NCBI GenBank assembly: GCA_014904985.1
Contig: MU129015.1
Coordinates: forward strand, 1 to 64,000
Reading direction: 5' to 3'
DNA from: Hydnum rufescens UP504
Lineage: Eukaryota > Basidiomycota > Agaricomycetes > Cantharellales > Hydnaceae
Length of the DNA: 64,000 nucleotides
Part shown: positions 34,358-45,591 of the stretch, one piece after another
Layout of the letters: each line of letters begins with the position of its first letter
Position numbering within the stretch: position 1 is the first letter of the stretch
Notes under the pieces: generated by a model
Seen by the model: the letters and a program-made list of their open reading frames with translations, nothing else
What the model was told of the DNA's origin: nothing
Databases searched by the model: none
Program-made: the position numbers and the translations under genes

Positions 34358-35726
34358 ATGACATCCAACGAACACCTGAGAGCCGACTCTCTATTTGGCT
34401 TGAACGACAAGGTCGCGCTCGTGTCTGGGGGTGGTACTGGTATAGGCTTGATGATCGCCAAGGGGCTGGCTGTGAACGGTGCCATCGCCTACATCGGATC
34501 GCGTCGTAGAGAGGTCATTGAGAGAGCTGCTACTGAGTTCAATGCACAAGGAGGTGCCAGTGGTAAACTCGTTCCGTACGTTCCAGTCTTATTTTGTCCC
34601 TCTCGCACTAAGCCCTAATCCTGACTTTCGGGTGTTTTTGTAGCGTGGAATTGGATGTCACGTCCAAGGAAAGCATCCAGAAAGCCGTAGAACTCATTGG
34701 GTCTACTCATGGAAAATTGGATATCCTCGTTAATAAGTAAGTCGAAATCGACTCTTTACGCATCCTTTTTGAAATCAACGATTACGCCTTACGGCCCGTT
34801 CAGTGCTGGACAAGTTGGGCCCACGGCTTCATTTTTGGGAGATCCATCTTCGCCTCATAGACTTAATGCTGAGACTCTTGGGACGGCACTATTCAATAAC
34901 GAGAGCTTCGAGGTGCAAGTATTGTGGCATTAAGTCAAATATTCGCTGATCGGATTCTGGGTTCCCATTTACAAATAGGACTGGTCAGAGTAAGTGAATA
35001 TACTCGATGCCTTGACCCATATGCTGAGGTAGAATGCATCATCATATGGTGATGCAGCCTGTTCCGCATCAATTTGACCTCAATATACTTTATCACAATC
35101 GCGTTTCTCGGCCTTTTGGAAAAAGCCTCGCAGGTGTCTGGTCCCTTCACTGCAAGCGTGGTCAATATCACATCCATCAGTGGCAGCACCAAACTCGCCC
35201 AGAATCACGTTCGTGCCCCCCAATCCCCTCTGATATATTTTCTATGATGCTCACGTTCGGTCTCAACCAGTTCGCATATAACACTTCAAAAGCTGCTGCT
35301 GACAGAATGACACAAATCCTGGCCACGGAATTTGCGCTGAAGGATGTAAAAGTCCGCGGTGAGTCTCTGTGATATATTTGTTATGCCAGTCTTCTGGATC
35401 GACATTCGGATCAGTGAACGCCATAGCGCCGGGATTGTTCCCTTCAGCGATGGTCGATAGGGAAGGAGGCGAATTCGGGGCCGAGGAAACAACAAAGAGA
35501 AGTGGAGCCATCGTCCCTGTTCCAGGAGGACGAAGTGGAAAGTGGGTGTATTCCTGTTGGACGTCACGTTCGTCAACGCACTTTTTTCTGATGGTGTTCA
35601 CGGGGTAGGGCTGAAGAGATTGCAGGATCAGCATTATATCTGGTTTCTAAGGCTGGGGTGTACACGAATGGACAGATCCTTGTGGTGGATGGCTCGTGGC
35701 TTGCGGTCAATCCGTCGACCCGTTGA
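34358..35726 (+). CDS. Short-chain dehydrogenase/reductase (classical SDR)
   Basis: NAD(P)-dependent oxidoreductase of unknown substrate. The first exon 34358-34575 starts MTSNEHLRADSLFGLNDKVA and is followed by the cofactor motif SGGGTGIG. Later exons, joined over about seven introns of 50-70 nt, give ELDVTSKESI, DILVNNAG, FRINLTSIYF, SISGSTKLAQN with the catalytic Ser, AYNTSKAAADR with the catalytic Tyr and Lys, NAIAPGLFP, and a last exon AEEIAGSALYLVSKAG..TNGQILVVDGSWLAVNPSTR. All classical SDR residues (TGxxxGxG-type, NNAG, S-Y-K) are present and no frame break is needed. A 5'-deleted copy lies at 30186-30866. Confidence 0.9.
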
Positions 35727-35941
35727 GATCGCTCTCGCTATGCACGAGGCTTTTTGTGTGCGCTCAATATTGTACGATGTTATCGTTTGTAACAATTGAA
35801 AGTGATGTTTCCTCCTTGGACTCGATCCTTGATCATTCTGATAACAATGATGTAAGCTGTTATCTGCAATTGCTCATTTATTTGCCGAGAACGTGACTGT
35901 CTATCGTGCTATCGTGACCAACCCCACCCCAAAAACAAATC

Positions 35942-37001
35942 ATGTCGTCGACCGCCGCCGTCATTGGTGCCACAGGGCTGATCGGAAAACTACTGCTTCG
36001 CTCGCTTGTGGGTTCATCTTACTTTCGCACTGTGGGTGAGTATGGCCGCCGCGTTACGACGCCTGCCCCCGAGGGTACTGCGAAATTGGAGCAGCATGTC
36101 ATCGACTTTGAGAACTTGGACGAATCGGGGCTACAGGGTGCTGCTTGGGACGTTGTTTACATTACCCTTGGGACAACTAGGGCACTCGCTGGGAGTGGAG
36201 AAGCCTTCACGAGGATTGACAAGGAGTGAGTTCGTAATCGAGGGTGCAACCGTGTGCGTTCTAAGGGATGGACATTGCAGCTATGTAGTCAACGCTGCTC
36301 GCCAGGCGAGAGTACCGGGGCGCAAACAAAGACTGGTGTATCTCTCCGTGAGGCATTACACCGTTGTTCATATCACATAATTCTGATCTCAATGTCATTT
36401 CGCCGTCATGTAGTCCTACGGCGCGCACCCTACATCGATAATTCCATACTCTAAGTACTTAGGCAGAAGTATCATTAAAGCTCAGTCAAATGGCTTACAT
36501 AGGTTCTGGCTGTAGGAGTAAAGGACTCACCGAACGAGAGCTTGCTCAAATCGGCTACGATGAATTTATCGCCTTGAGACCAGCCGTGTTTCGTGGAGTG
36601 GATCGGTCTGGGACGGCTCGTGCAGGCGAATCCTTTTCGTAAGGGTTTCGCTGGCCTTGTTTTGGCCTTACAACCGATGATGGTCTCATTCACATTCCAA
36701 TAGCTCTATCGTGAAATTCATCATGGGACTAATGCCAGGAGCAGATGTGAGCGCCCCTATCCAATAGTCCACTTCTCAGTATTCTCACTCCACAACCTTT
36801 GATTTCGTGTGCTAGGTCCGTGACGTTGCCGCCGCCGTTCGTCTCGCAGGAGAACTCGGCGCAGAAGGTCTCCCAGGCAGCGTCGTCAAACAATCCTATT
36901 CCACGGATTCTGAGCATCCCCACATTGTCCTCGAGAATGATCCCCTTATCGCTCTCGCCAATTCTGAAAAATCTGCCCATCCTGACAGAGCGGTATTGTA
37001 G
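35942..37001 (+). CDS. FMP52: FMP52-like Rossmann-fold protein
   Basis: Atypical SDR/NAD(P)-binding protein related to yeast Fmp52 (mitochondrial outer membrane) and animal HTATIP2. Starts MSSTAAVIGATGLIGKLLL with the Rossmann glycine motif. Next come VIDFENLDESG, VVYITLGTTRALAGSGEAFTRIDKE, an intron, YVVNAARQARVPG, RLVYLSS, then SKGLTERELAQIGYDEFIALRPAVFRGVD, IVKFIMGLMPGAD, VRDVAAAVRLAGELG, and a tail ending HPDRAVL. Six exons join in frame with no lesion. Length about 240 residues, normal for the family. It marks the left edge of the gene-dense core block. Confidence 0.85.
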
Positions 37002-37937
37002 TGGACCTCTCCTCTCCATATTTCTTTGCTTCTTTGTTTGTCTGCAGATCAAATATGTGGGAAATCACAGTGTACCCGTAGTCCATCACGCTTGCTTTCA
37101 TTCTCCACAGATTGTCCCATGAACTTCCAAATATTTGTTGTTCAACGTAAGTGAAGTCTTGCAAGTCGTCATGGAAGAATAGAGAAGAAATTACACGACA
37201 TTACACGTAAGAATTGGATAAGGTTCACCTCACCCCTTGCCTCTACCCCTCCTTATTCCGATCGGTTTTGAGTGTTGAACCCTTGATATCAAGGTCCGCA
37301 GCATTTTTCCTGGAGGATTACAAACTCGAAAAGGTCTGTTATTGTACCTCTTGCCTCCCCTGCCTAATATCCCCCAATCACACAAACAGTGGGGAAAATC
37401 CTGATGCCAAGAAATTCATGGCTCCGCGCCACGTCTCCCACCACGTTTTTCTCCAGTTGAGATCTTATACTCAACATAAATATATTATCCCTGTATGGGA
37501 ACTCGCTAACACTTCGCCAACCCACCGCATGAGCAAAATGGGTGGCCTTGAGTGGAGGGTGAGAAATGATTTTGAAGGGTGACAATCGCCTTCTCCTCGC
37601 ATGTTCTATCCGAAATTGAAAGATCCGTCATGTCGTCTAGGCGAGCACGGATAAACAGGTGCCAAGGATCATCGCTTTTTGGTTTGTTCCTGAATAAGTA
37701 TGTATTGGTCGTGTGCCCTGGGGTGTTGGGACGGACGGTCAGAGTGTTGCCACAAATCAGTAGCAGAGGTGGAATCGATCCTGGAATGACTATTGTGATA
37801 TACTTGGAAATCCGGCAGCCCTCAAGCCCATGAATGAGTCTAAAATTTTGCGCAAGCGTGGCGCACAGCGTCCGTGCACGGTTAGCTCCGGACCCGATCT
37901 TGTTCCTGGCCACCACTCCGGCGAGACTGGGAGACGT
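37002..37937. other. Intergenic region, possible small unrecognised gene on minus strand
   Basis: The minus-strand frame at 37506-37916 contains a protein-like stretch (TYLFRNKPKSDDPWHLFIRA, then LDDMTDLSISDRT) and a second frame lies at 37364-37585. I do not recognise it and could not find a convincing start or splice pattern. Confidence 0.3.
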
Positions 37938-40900
37938 ATGGCTCCTGTCCCAGCAGCTCGGAGGATATCCTACGTGATCCCCCCGCCGTCTAGTCCCCGC
38001 ACGAGGCTTGTACTCCCGACTCTGGATACTCCCCGACGCGGTCGACCGTCCCGCTCGTTATTCCTCACGATGTCCCTCTCGACAGCCATGAACCCACGCA
38101 TCGTGCTAACCCCGAGCGTTTTCATCGTCCATCTTCCAGTGTTTCATCTGCCGGAAGTTCTCCCCCCCAACATCGTCTAGGCGTATCGGCCCTTGCGATA
38201 GACGTCTCTACTATCCTGGCGGGGAAATCTTCTCCAGAGGGCATTCTTTACTCCGCGGGTCGCGATGGCCTCGTATTGGCTTGGGATATTGGGGCTCCCA
38301 CAAGACCTCGATGCCGGAAGGCTCGAGGACGAGTACCGGCCACCAAATCACATCGAAATGGCGAATGGAAGGCTATGACAGGCTGGGATGAAGACGAAGA
38401 CGACGCAGAAAGCAGTGGAACTGACAGCGATGATGCCTCTGTCTCAGAACTTGGCGACGTTATCCTCGACGATCTAGACGATGAACCGCTGCTAGCCGGG
38501 CCACGACCACATCGGGATACGTTAGACAAATCAATTCCATTCGAGAAACGATGGGAGGTGGATGGCGACCGCCTTAATGATACGGAAATTGTTTGTATTT
38601 ACTATATTATATTTCTATTCCTTATCTTATGCTCCTCTCCTAGCGCTCTTCGTTTCGAGTAGGTGTACAGTCACACAGTGATTGGGTGAACGACATTGTA
38701 CTGTGTAATTTTAATCAGTCAGGTGGGCTGCTATTGAACCAACCAGTTAACATACGTTGTAACTGCTATTCTTTCCCCAAGTAATTTCGGCCTCGAATGA
38801 CGGCACAGTTAGGATATGGTCACCTCATAGCCCATCTTCCACGATGCCTAGTGTACTCGGGAGGCATTCCGATTATGTTCGCTGTCTGGCACATAGGTCT
38901 GTCACTCACCATAGCTGTCAATGTCGAATGCTTACCTACCCCCCAGCATTCAGCAGCCCTGGGTCGCGTCTGGATCCTTCGATCGTAGCATAAAACTTTG
39001 GGATCTTTCCAGGTCTGCATCAGCCGGTCACCTGACCTCACCAATATCAACCCTCTCCATTCCCGAATCGGGGGCCAAGGCGTCCATTTATGCCGTGGCG
39101 ACCAATGTGAGCGGGTCCTTGATTGCTTCGGGGAGTCCGGAACGAGTCGTCCGTATGTGGGATCCGAGGGCGGGAAAACGAGTAGGCAAGCTGGTTGGGC
39201 ATACAGACAATATCCGCTCTATCTTGATGTCTGACGATGGGAAATATGTAAGCGTTATTTTCGTCGCCTGCAGCGGACTGGGGGCTGAACCTCTTCACTT
39301 GTAGCTCTTAACGGGCTCCTCAGATGGTATCCAATTTCTGTAATCGTTAACCTTGCCCAAGCTGACGTGAATTGATAGCATCCATTAAAGTCTGGTCTCT
39401 TCCCGAGCAAAGATGTCTCCATACGTTCGCTCACCATACAGACAGCGTTTGGTCCTTGTTCTCGTCGCATCCATCTCTCTGTGTCTTCTATTCAGGGGAT
39501 AGATCTGGTCTCGTGTGCAAAGTTGACACGGAGAACTGTGGGGATATCACAGAGGGTGAATGTATCGTTCTGTGCCGTGATTCTGTCCATGCTTCTCTAG
39601 GGAAGGGCCAGGAAGGCATCAACAAGCTTGTGGCCCTTGATGACTGGGCAGTGTGGACTGCCACCGGCGCCTCTGATATCAGACGTTGGCGCGATCCCGG
39701 GCGCCGATCTTCACGAATGTCAAGAGACAATATGTCACAATGGGACCATTCCACTCAACCATCTAATCGTGAAACCTTCGGATTTTGTCGGGCACCCTCT
39801 ATATCCCGATCTTCCACTCCGATCGCCCATGCCATCCCCCCCAATCCTCATCAATCCCAGACCAGTTCAATTATGATCAAAGTCGATCACCCCCAACCTT
39901 CCCCCCGATTTGATTCACCTACAACTATATCCCCCACATCCACCGTATTTGCTACCTCTTCACGAAAACAACTTCGCCACTCTTTCCAGTCTGCCGCTGG
40001 ATCCGACATCATCACTCCAGACGAGTCATCCTACAGTAATGCAGCCGAGCACACTCTCTTCGGAATCCCATTCGACAGTCTCGTTAGGCTGGCATCCCCA
40101 AATCAAGGATACCCATTTGTGGGGGGACTGATGCCAGCGCACGACTCGGAAGTGGCCACCCTTTACTCTGCTGCTTCAGTTCTCTCAGTACCTCTATACC
40201 ATCGTTCTGCCCCAGGATCCCAGAACATCTCACAACCGCCGCACCCACCGCAGAACCCATTTCACACTTTCATTCAATCCGCATCTACCACAACCTTCCA
40301 TGCTTCTGGTCCTCATGGCTCCGTTACCTTAAATTCACCTGATGCACAAGCCCGATGTACGTTCTCCTCAAATCGCGTATGAGGCTCGCGAGCTGGCTGT
40401 CGATGCTCTACCACTACGAACACAACCCGAAGGAACTCTTCACGGGAGCCACGGCCTCGTGCGCTCTGTAATTCTCAATGACCGCATTCATGCTCTCACA
40501 GTTGACACTGCAGGCGAGGTTGCAATATGGGACCTAGTGCGTGGATTATATCGAGGTTACTTCTCCAGTGAGGATGTGGATAGTGCTTCACGTGAGGGCA
40601 GCAGTGCACATCACTCCCACGGTGGGAGTGTGGACCGGAGTCCCCGAGAGTCACTTGAAACTGTCCGCGAACGCATAGAAGGGGAGGCTATGATCGCTTC
40701 GTGGGCAACCGTGGATACCAAGATGGGTAGCCTCACAGTACACTTATCAGAAGCGTCCTGCTTTGACGCTGAGGTTTATGCAGATGAGGCTGGTTTTACC
40801 AACGCTGATGGTTTTCAGGAGGAACACAGGCGTAAGTGCCCCATGGCTCATGTTCTCACGTTTGAGGCTTATAGAAACTGCTATAATTCTAGTGAACGTG

Positions 40901-42597
40901 GGAAGATGGGTCCTGTCTAATCTCTTTTCAGGTCAATACGATTATCTTGAATTTCTTGTTGCCGTTCTTCACATTACCTATTCGTAGGTTTTTTACGGGC
41001 GGAAGCTATCTTGTCTAGTAATGGGCCACAAGTCAGACGTCATCGACTGTCTGCCACTCCTCCCGTCCGAGGTTCCTCTAAGAGTCTTCATAGTATGGCA
41101 GGAGCAAATAATGCTCACCCTACTGCGGAAGCTGGCCGACTACGCTCAACTTCTGTTCTCGCTGACGGCGACCCAAAAGACCACACCTGGAATTTCTGCG
41201 ACAATCGCAGCAGCAAACAGTCTTGCTCATCCACGCTCCCATTCAAATCCTGACCCTCCCACCATAGTGATTCCCCCTCGTAATCGATACCTTACCAGTG
41301 ATAGGCATCCCTCCGCTGCTACTCCCTCATCCCCACCCAGTGCCTCAGCATCACTCACTCCCCGAGCCTCTGCTTCCGGCAAGGCGGGCATCAGCTCGAT
41401 CGATTATTTTTCTTCAAAAGCATCCCGAAGCGAACATACCGTCGCCGCACCATCTGCTGGGGAGCAGACTTCATCGGAACCAATCGTACCTAAATCTCCT
41501 GAGACTCTTGACCCACCTTCCACGCCCATGCTCCACACACCAGGCGGTGGATTGATGGGCCGGCTGCGAAGTTTTGGGAAGACAAAGCGGCCAATGACTT
41601 CTGAAGGAGTTCGGACCCCTCCTCCTGCCTCAGGAAATCAAGAGAAAGCCGAAGAATCTCCATCGGTGAGTTCGAAATTTGTGTTGGTGTGTTATGGCCC
41701 CAAGGGATGAATTTTTTTAATCTCCTCAGGTCCGAGCTACACGTCTCAATCTCCAGCTCATTGATACATTACTATCCCTACCCATGCAAGGCCCTTCTCC
41801 TCTAGAAGCTCCCCCTCTCGAACTTCCTGCAGAAGAGGCTGTTATGATCTCAGAGCAAGCTGTTGGCGAGAGTGGCTGGACCATTCTTTACCACGGTCTA
41901 GTGTCTGGTACGGACCTCGACGTGGAGGCGATAGAGGCGGCAGCGCCTTTGTGGGCACTTGAATGCTTACTAGCAAACAAGATACCTCAACCTAATGCTA
42001 AAGTAAGTTTCATGGTCCTTCCTTGGAATAAAGGCGATGCTCCGGCCCTGCCGGAACTTTTAAGCAGGCATGTAGAGATGTGTCTACTTGCTTGAAGTTC
42101 GTGGACTAAGAAAGGATTAAGTAGCCAAGCCAGACTGACTGCGAGTCGTGTGATACGGATCCGTAAAATATTACTCTATGTGAGTGAGCTATGTCAGTCA
42201 TCCCAGGAACATGTTTTTTTACCCTTGTTCTTGTTTCAAGGTTATGGAGAAATTTGACCTCATAGAAAAGGGTGCCAGTGCCCACGCACCATCTGGAACT
42301 ACTCCGACCTCCATTAATAGTACTTCCCCTCGTTCTTCATCGGACCAAACCAATAGTGCACATGCATCAGGTGCAACCGCACCACCGAGGAATACCTCCC
42401 CTCACCATGATGCTGCCCCAGTTCTTCCCCGATATTCTCGAGCCGTTGAGTCATTCGAGATTCTCTGCAATGATATGGTGCTACCTGTGAATATGACGCT
42501 CGCTGCTGTCCGGCATTACGTTTGGAGGCAGTCTGGAGAGCTGGTCATGCATTATCGGCGGAGAGTGCCTCCTGCGCTCCCGTCAGGGCCACCCTGA
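37938..42597 (+). CDS. WDR48/UAF1-like WD40 protein (deubiquitinase cofactor)
   Basis: WD40 propeller protein of the WDR48 (UAF1)/yeast Duf1 type, which activates ubiquitin proteases. Starts [18 protein letters not shown], then [39 protein letters not shown], an acidic insert, [109 protein letters not shown] and [20 protein letters not shown] long low-complexity linker follows. The C-terminal DUF3337-type domain is visible: [52 protein letters not shown], and [21 protein letters not shown] break between 38030 and 38160 is explained by an intron with donor gttatt. A 1-nt shift at 41171-41182 in the linker is not explained. Confidence 0.85.
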
Positions 42598-42793
42598 CGT
42601 GAGGACATTCCATCAGTCGCCATTTCTTATTGATTTTTGCTGCTATCCATATACACCCAAGATGTATCTTTTATATACGCGCGTGTAAAGGATACCATCT
42701 ACCATTCTAGCAATTCTGGGTGTGGTGAGCCACAGAGCGAGTTTGTGGTGTGGACTGTTATTTTGTCGCGGCATCAGCCGAAAGTCGCATCGA

Positions 42794-44550
42794 ATGCTCT
42801 CTTTGATCCTAAGAAGGGAGACGCCCCTGCTTCGTCATGCTTCAGCTAGGATAGTATTCCCTAGGACGATCTCCCAGCTGCTGTGCCTCTGCGAGCTCGT
42901 CCTTTAAATGTCAACCCACTGAAATCATTTCACTGTTCTGTGCGATGGGACCGAAGACCCACTTACACTAGATTCGGTGGAAATAGTTCGCCGTACCTGG
43001 GATCCCATCTATTCACCCGGCACATATCCGACCAGAATCTAATACGGATCATTGGCGTAGTATTTGGCGTCTCTGGTGCGGAGGACCTTTTAGGACAGTA
43101 GCCGAAATAGAGACTCATTCGAGCTCAGGAATTTATTATCTATATCATCTCGAAAAGGTGCCTGAGAGTGGACGCTGGAGGTTTATAGATGTGTCACGGG
43201 AGGCGGAGAAGCGGGTGAGTATGGTTCTAATTGATAAAGTTATGTTGCTCATCCTGTTTTTCCAGGCTGGCCTGGAGGCCTATAAGGAGATTATGGGGGA
43301 ATATCAGCAGAAAATTCTTCCCCCAACCATCCATTCCATCGCTATGTGGAGACTGTCGCCCAGAAACTGCTTACTGCCACTGGCCTGGGCCACCTGAAAG
43401 GACAAGCGCCCTTATTGTTCGGGAATTCATTCCGCGACGGTTGGGATGTGGATTCGGCGACGACGGAACCCCTCTCGACCCCAGAATGGGAGGTCACGTG
43501 ATACAAGACGACAAGACGCCCAATGCTTTCGTCCTTCCAGGTATCTCGATCTGACACTCCATCATCAATTTCTAACCGAGGAACCCACCAGGCGGAAAGA
43601 TATTCGTTTTCACTGGGATTTTACCGTTTGTGCGAATGAGGATGGTTTAGCGACTGTGCTCGGACACGGTACACTTGTGACTCTCTGTCCCTTCCTGAAT
43701 CGTCTGTGCTGATCGACTTGGTCCAGAAATCGCACATCAAGGTGAACTATGATACTAACTCCTGATTCATGGGATAGAGATAATAAATGCATCTTTCAAT
43801 CCAGTCGCCCGTCATTCTGGGGAAAAGATGTCTGGGGCCAAAGTTTACATTTTCCTTCTGGTTTTGCTGGAAGGACTTGGCATCCAGACGGGCCTTTCAC
43901 AATTTGGCTTAAATGTTTTACTCACGTAAGGTCGATTTCTCTGGTGGTACTCGATACCCTGTAGATGTGACTTTAAAAAAAAAAAAAACTTTCCTCCCAG
44001 CCTTCCTAACTCACGGACACAAGAGACCGAAGGTATGTTCTTGTAGTCCCTCCTAGAGAGTACAAGATGTAGAACTCAAACTTTTATTCCATCCGTGTGT
44101 CGCACTAGCCGACGCTATTGGACTGAAATTAATGGCCCAGGCCTGCTATGATCCCTCTGAAGCGTACCGGTGAGTTCTACACCCACACCCACACCACACC
44201 TGCGTACGCACTATTGCATGTTTCTAATACTTCCTTTCTTCGTCCAGGTTCTGGGAAAGGATGGAAAGAGCGGAAGAAAAGGCAGGCTTCGGCCTGTTGC
44301 ACTGGGTTCTGTCCTGGTTCATGCGTGGCAGCTTCTTTAACACACACCCTGCATCTGGGAACGCGCCAAGGTATCAGTATCAGTCCTAATCCATCTGGAT
44401 CGCGACGCCGGACTGACGTGAATGTGCTTCTCGCAGGCTATGGAGGACATGGTGCCTATGGGGCTCTCCATACGAGCCGCGTCGCCGTCTTGCTCGGAAA
44501 TACTAGCACCCCAATACGAACAATTCCAGAGCGCGTTCCGAGAGTTTTAG
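42794..44550 (+). CDS. OMA1: OMA1-like mitochondrial M48 metalloprotease (three apparent frameshifts)
   Basis: Inner-membrane zinc protease of mitochondrial quality control. Starts MLSLILRRETPLLRHASAR, an arginine-rich mitochondrial-type leader. Then RPTYTRFGG, YYLYHLEKVPESGRWRFIDVS, VAQKLLTATGLG, WEV.VIQDDKTPNAFVLPG, GKIFVFTGILP..CANEDGLATVLGHEIAHQ with the HExxH zinc site split by an intron, ARHSGEKMSGAKVYIFLL, ETEADAIGLKLMAQACYDP with the third zinc ligand, FWERMERAEE, and AMEDMVPMGLS to the stop. Three single-base deficits break the frame at 43493-43496 (GGTCACGTG), 43621-43630 (CCGTTTGTG) and 44351-44360 (GCATCTGGGA). Restricted to single bases in a conserved gene, these look like sequence errors, but a decayed allele is possible. 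Confidence 0.82.
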
Positions 44551-45591
44551 TTAAGTGGATGAGTGTTTCTTTGGATTTAGTTACGCTATCAGGATGCATA
44601 AGGGTGCGCCTGAAGGGTCTCTAGTGGTTGTCACAATTCCGGCTACCCTGGCGTCGGCGTGTGAATTGATAAGAACTTGCTTGTAGCCAGGGAACAACGT
44701 TACCCACGCTTATCGACACTAGAGTTCCATCCGCTAGCTACAACAATGTTTGACATAGACCTCATTGGGCTTCAATTCATACGAATTTAGGATGCTGCAA
44801 TGATTTGACAGCGAAAGTTGGCCCTAATCGCACGGTCACATCTGCCCTATTTTCATTCGTCATCGGTGTCGAGTGCCGAGAGGAAATCGATCTTTTACAT
44901 AGTGGCTCACTTGTGGAGCTGCGCCGAGTCCACCAGCCAAGTCTGATGTTCTCGTCAGATTTGATCGTACCGTTATCGAGAATGGAAAGGCAGATTGATA
45001 CTTCCTCCTAGGTACGCTGGGGATGTTGAGTGATCGATTGTAATGTCGTTTCTGGGTACGTAGCGACCGAAAATGTGACCTGCGCAGGTATTCGGTGTCT
45101 CTAGACGCTCGTTGTTTCCTGAGCTCGACACCACGATGTTCTGTTCGCCACAACAGCGTATTTATCGGCGAGATACACCGTCCGTCAAATGTTGATTGCA
45201 CGTACGGGCCGACTCATTCGAGTATTACCCTGAATGCCCTCTCCAGTATCCAAATCATCGAGATCTCCAGAGCGTTGCGGGTCGAGGATTTTTTTTTTTT
45301 TATCTTGGACCCTCGCACTATCTCCATCTGCATTGTCTGTCCCAGTGTAACTGGGGTATGGGTCCCCTCACAAACCTTGGCTCAGAAATACAGGGAAATG
45401 CTCTATCTTGCAAGGTATCTGCAGGGTCTCCCACAAATATGGGAGGATCGATTTAATTGAGAAGCTAACACCGGAATCAAAAGACCGCTTCATTACGACA
45501 CTATTTCATATATACAGTCTGATGACTTACGTAATTATTTTGACATCATTCGCTCCACTTGTTCACTGGGCTTCTCGTTCCCCTCATTCCC
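44551..45591. other. Intergenic region
   Basis: About 1 kb with no supported gene. Contains a T12 tract at 45290-45301. Probably holds the terminator of OMA1 and the promoter of the glycogen synthase gene. Confidence 0.5.

Noticed and set aside
37938..38180. Apparent frameshift early in the WDR48-like gene
   Set aside because: An intron with donor gttatt after RPSRS and acceptor ...cttccag gives phase-correct continuation into [15 protein letters not shown], so no lesion is needed.
45559..45591. In-frame upstream start for glycogen synthase
   Set aside because: The upstream codon is not ATG, and the protein starting at 45592 matches the family start with a normal context.
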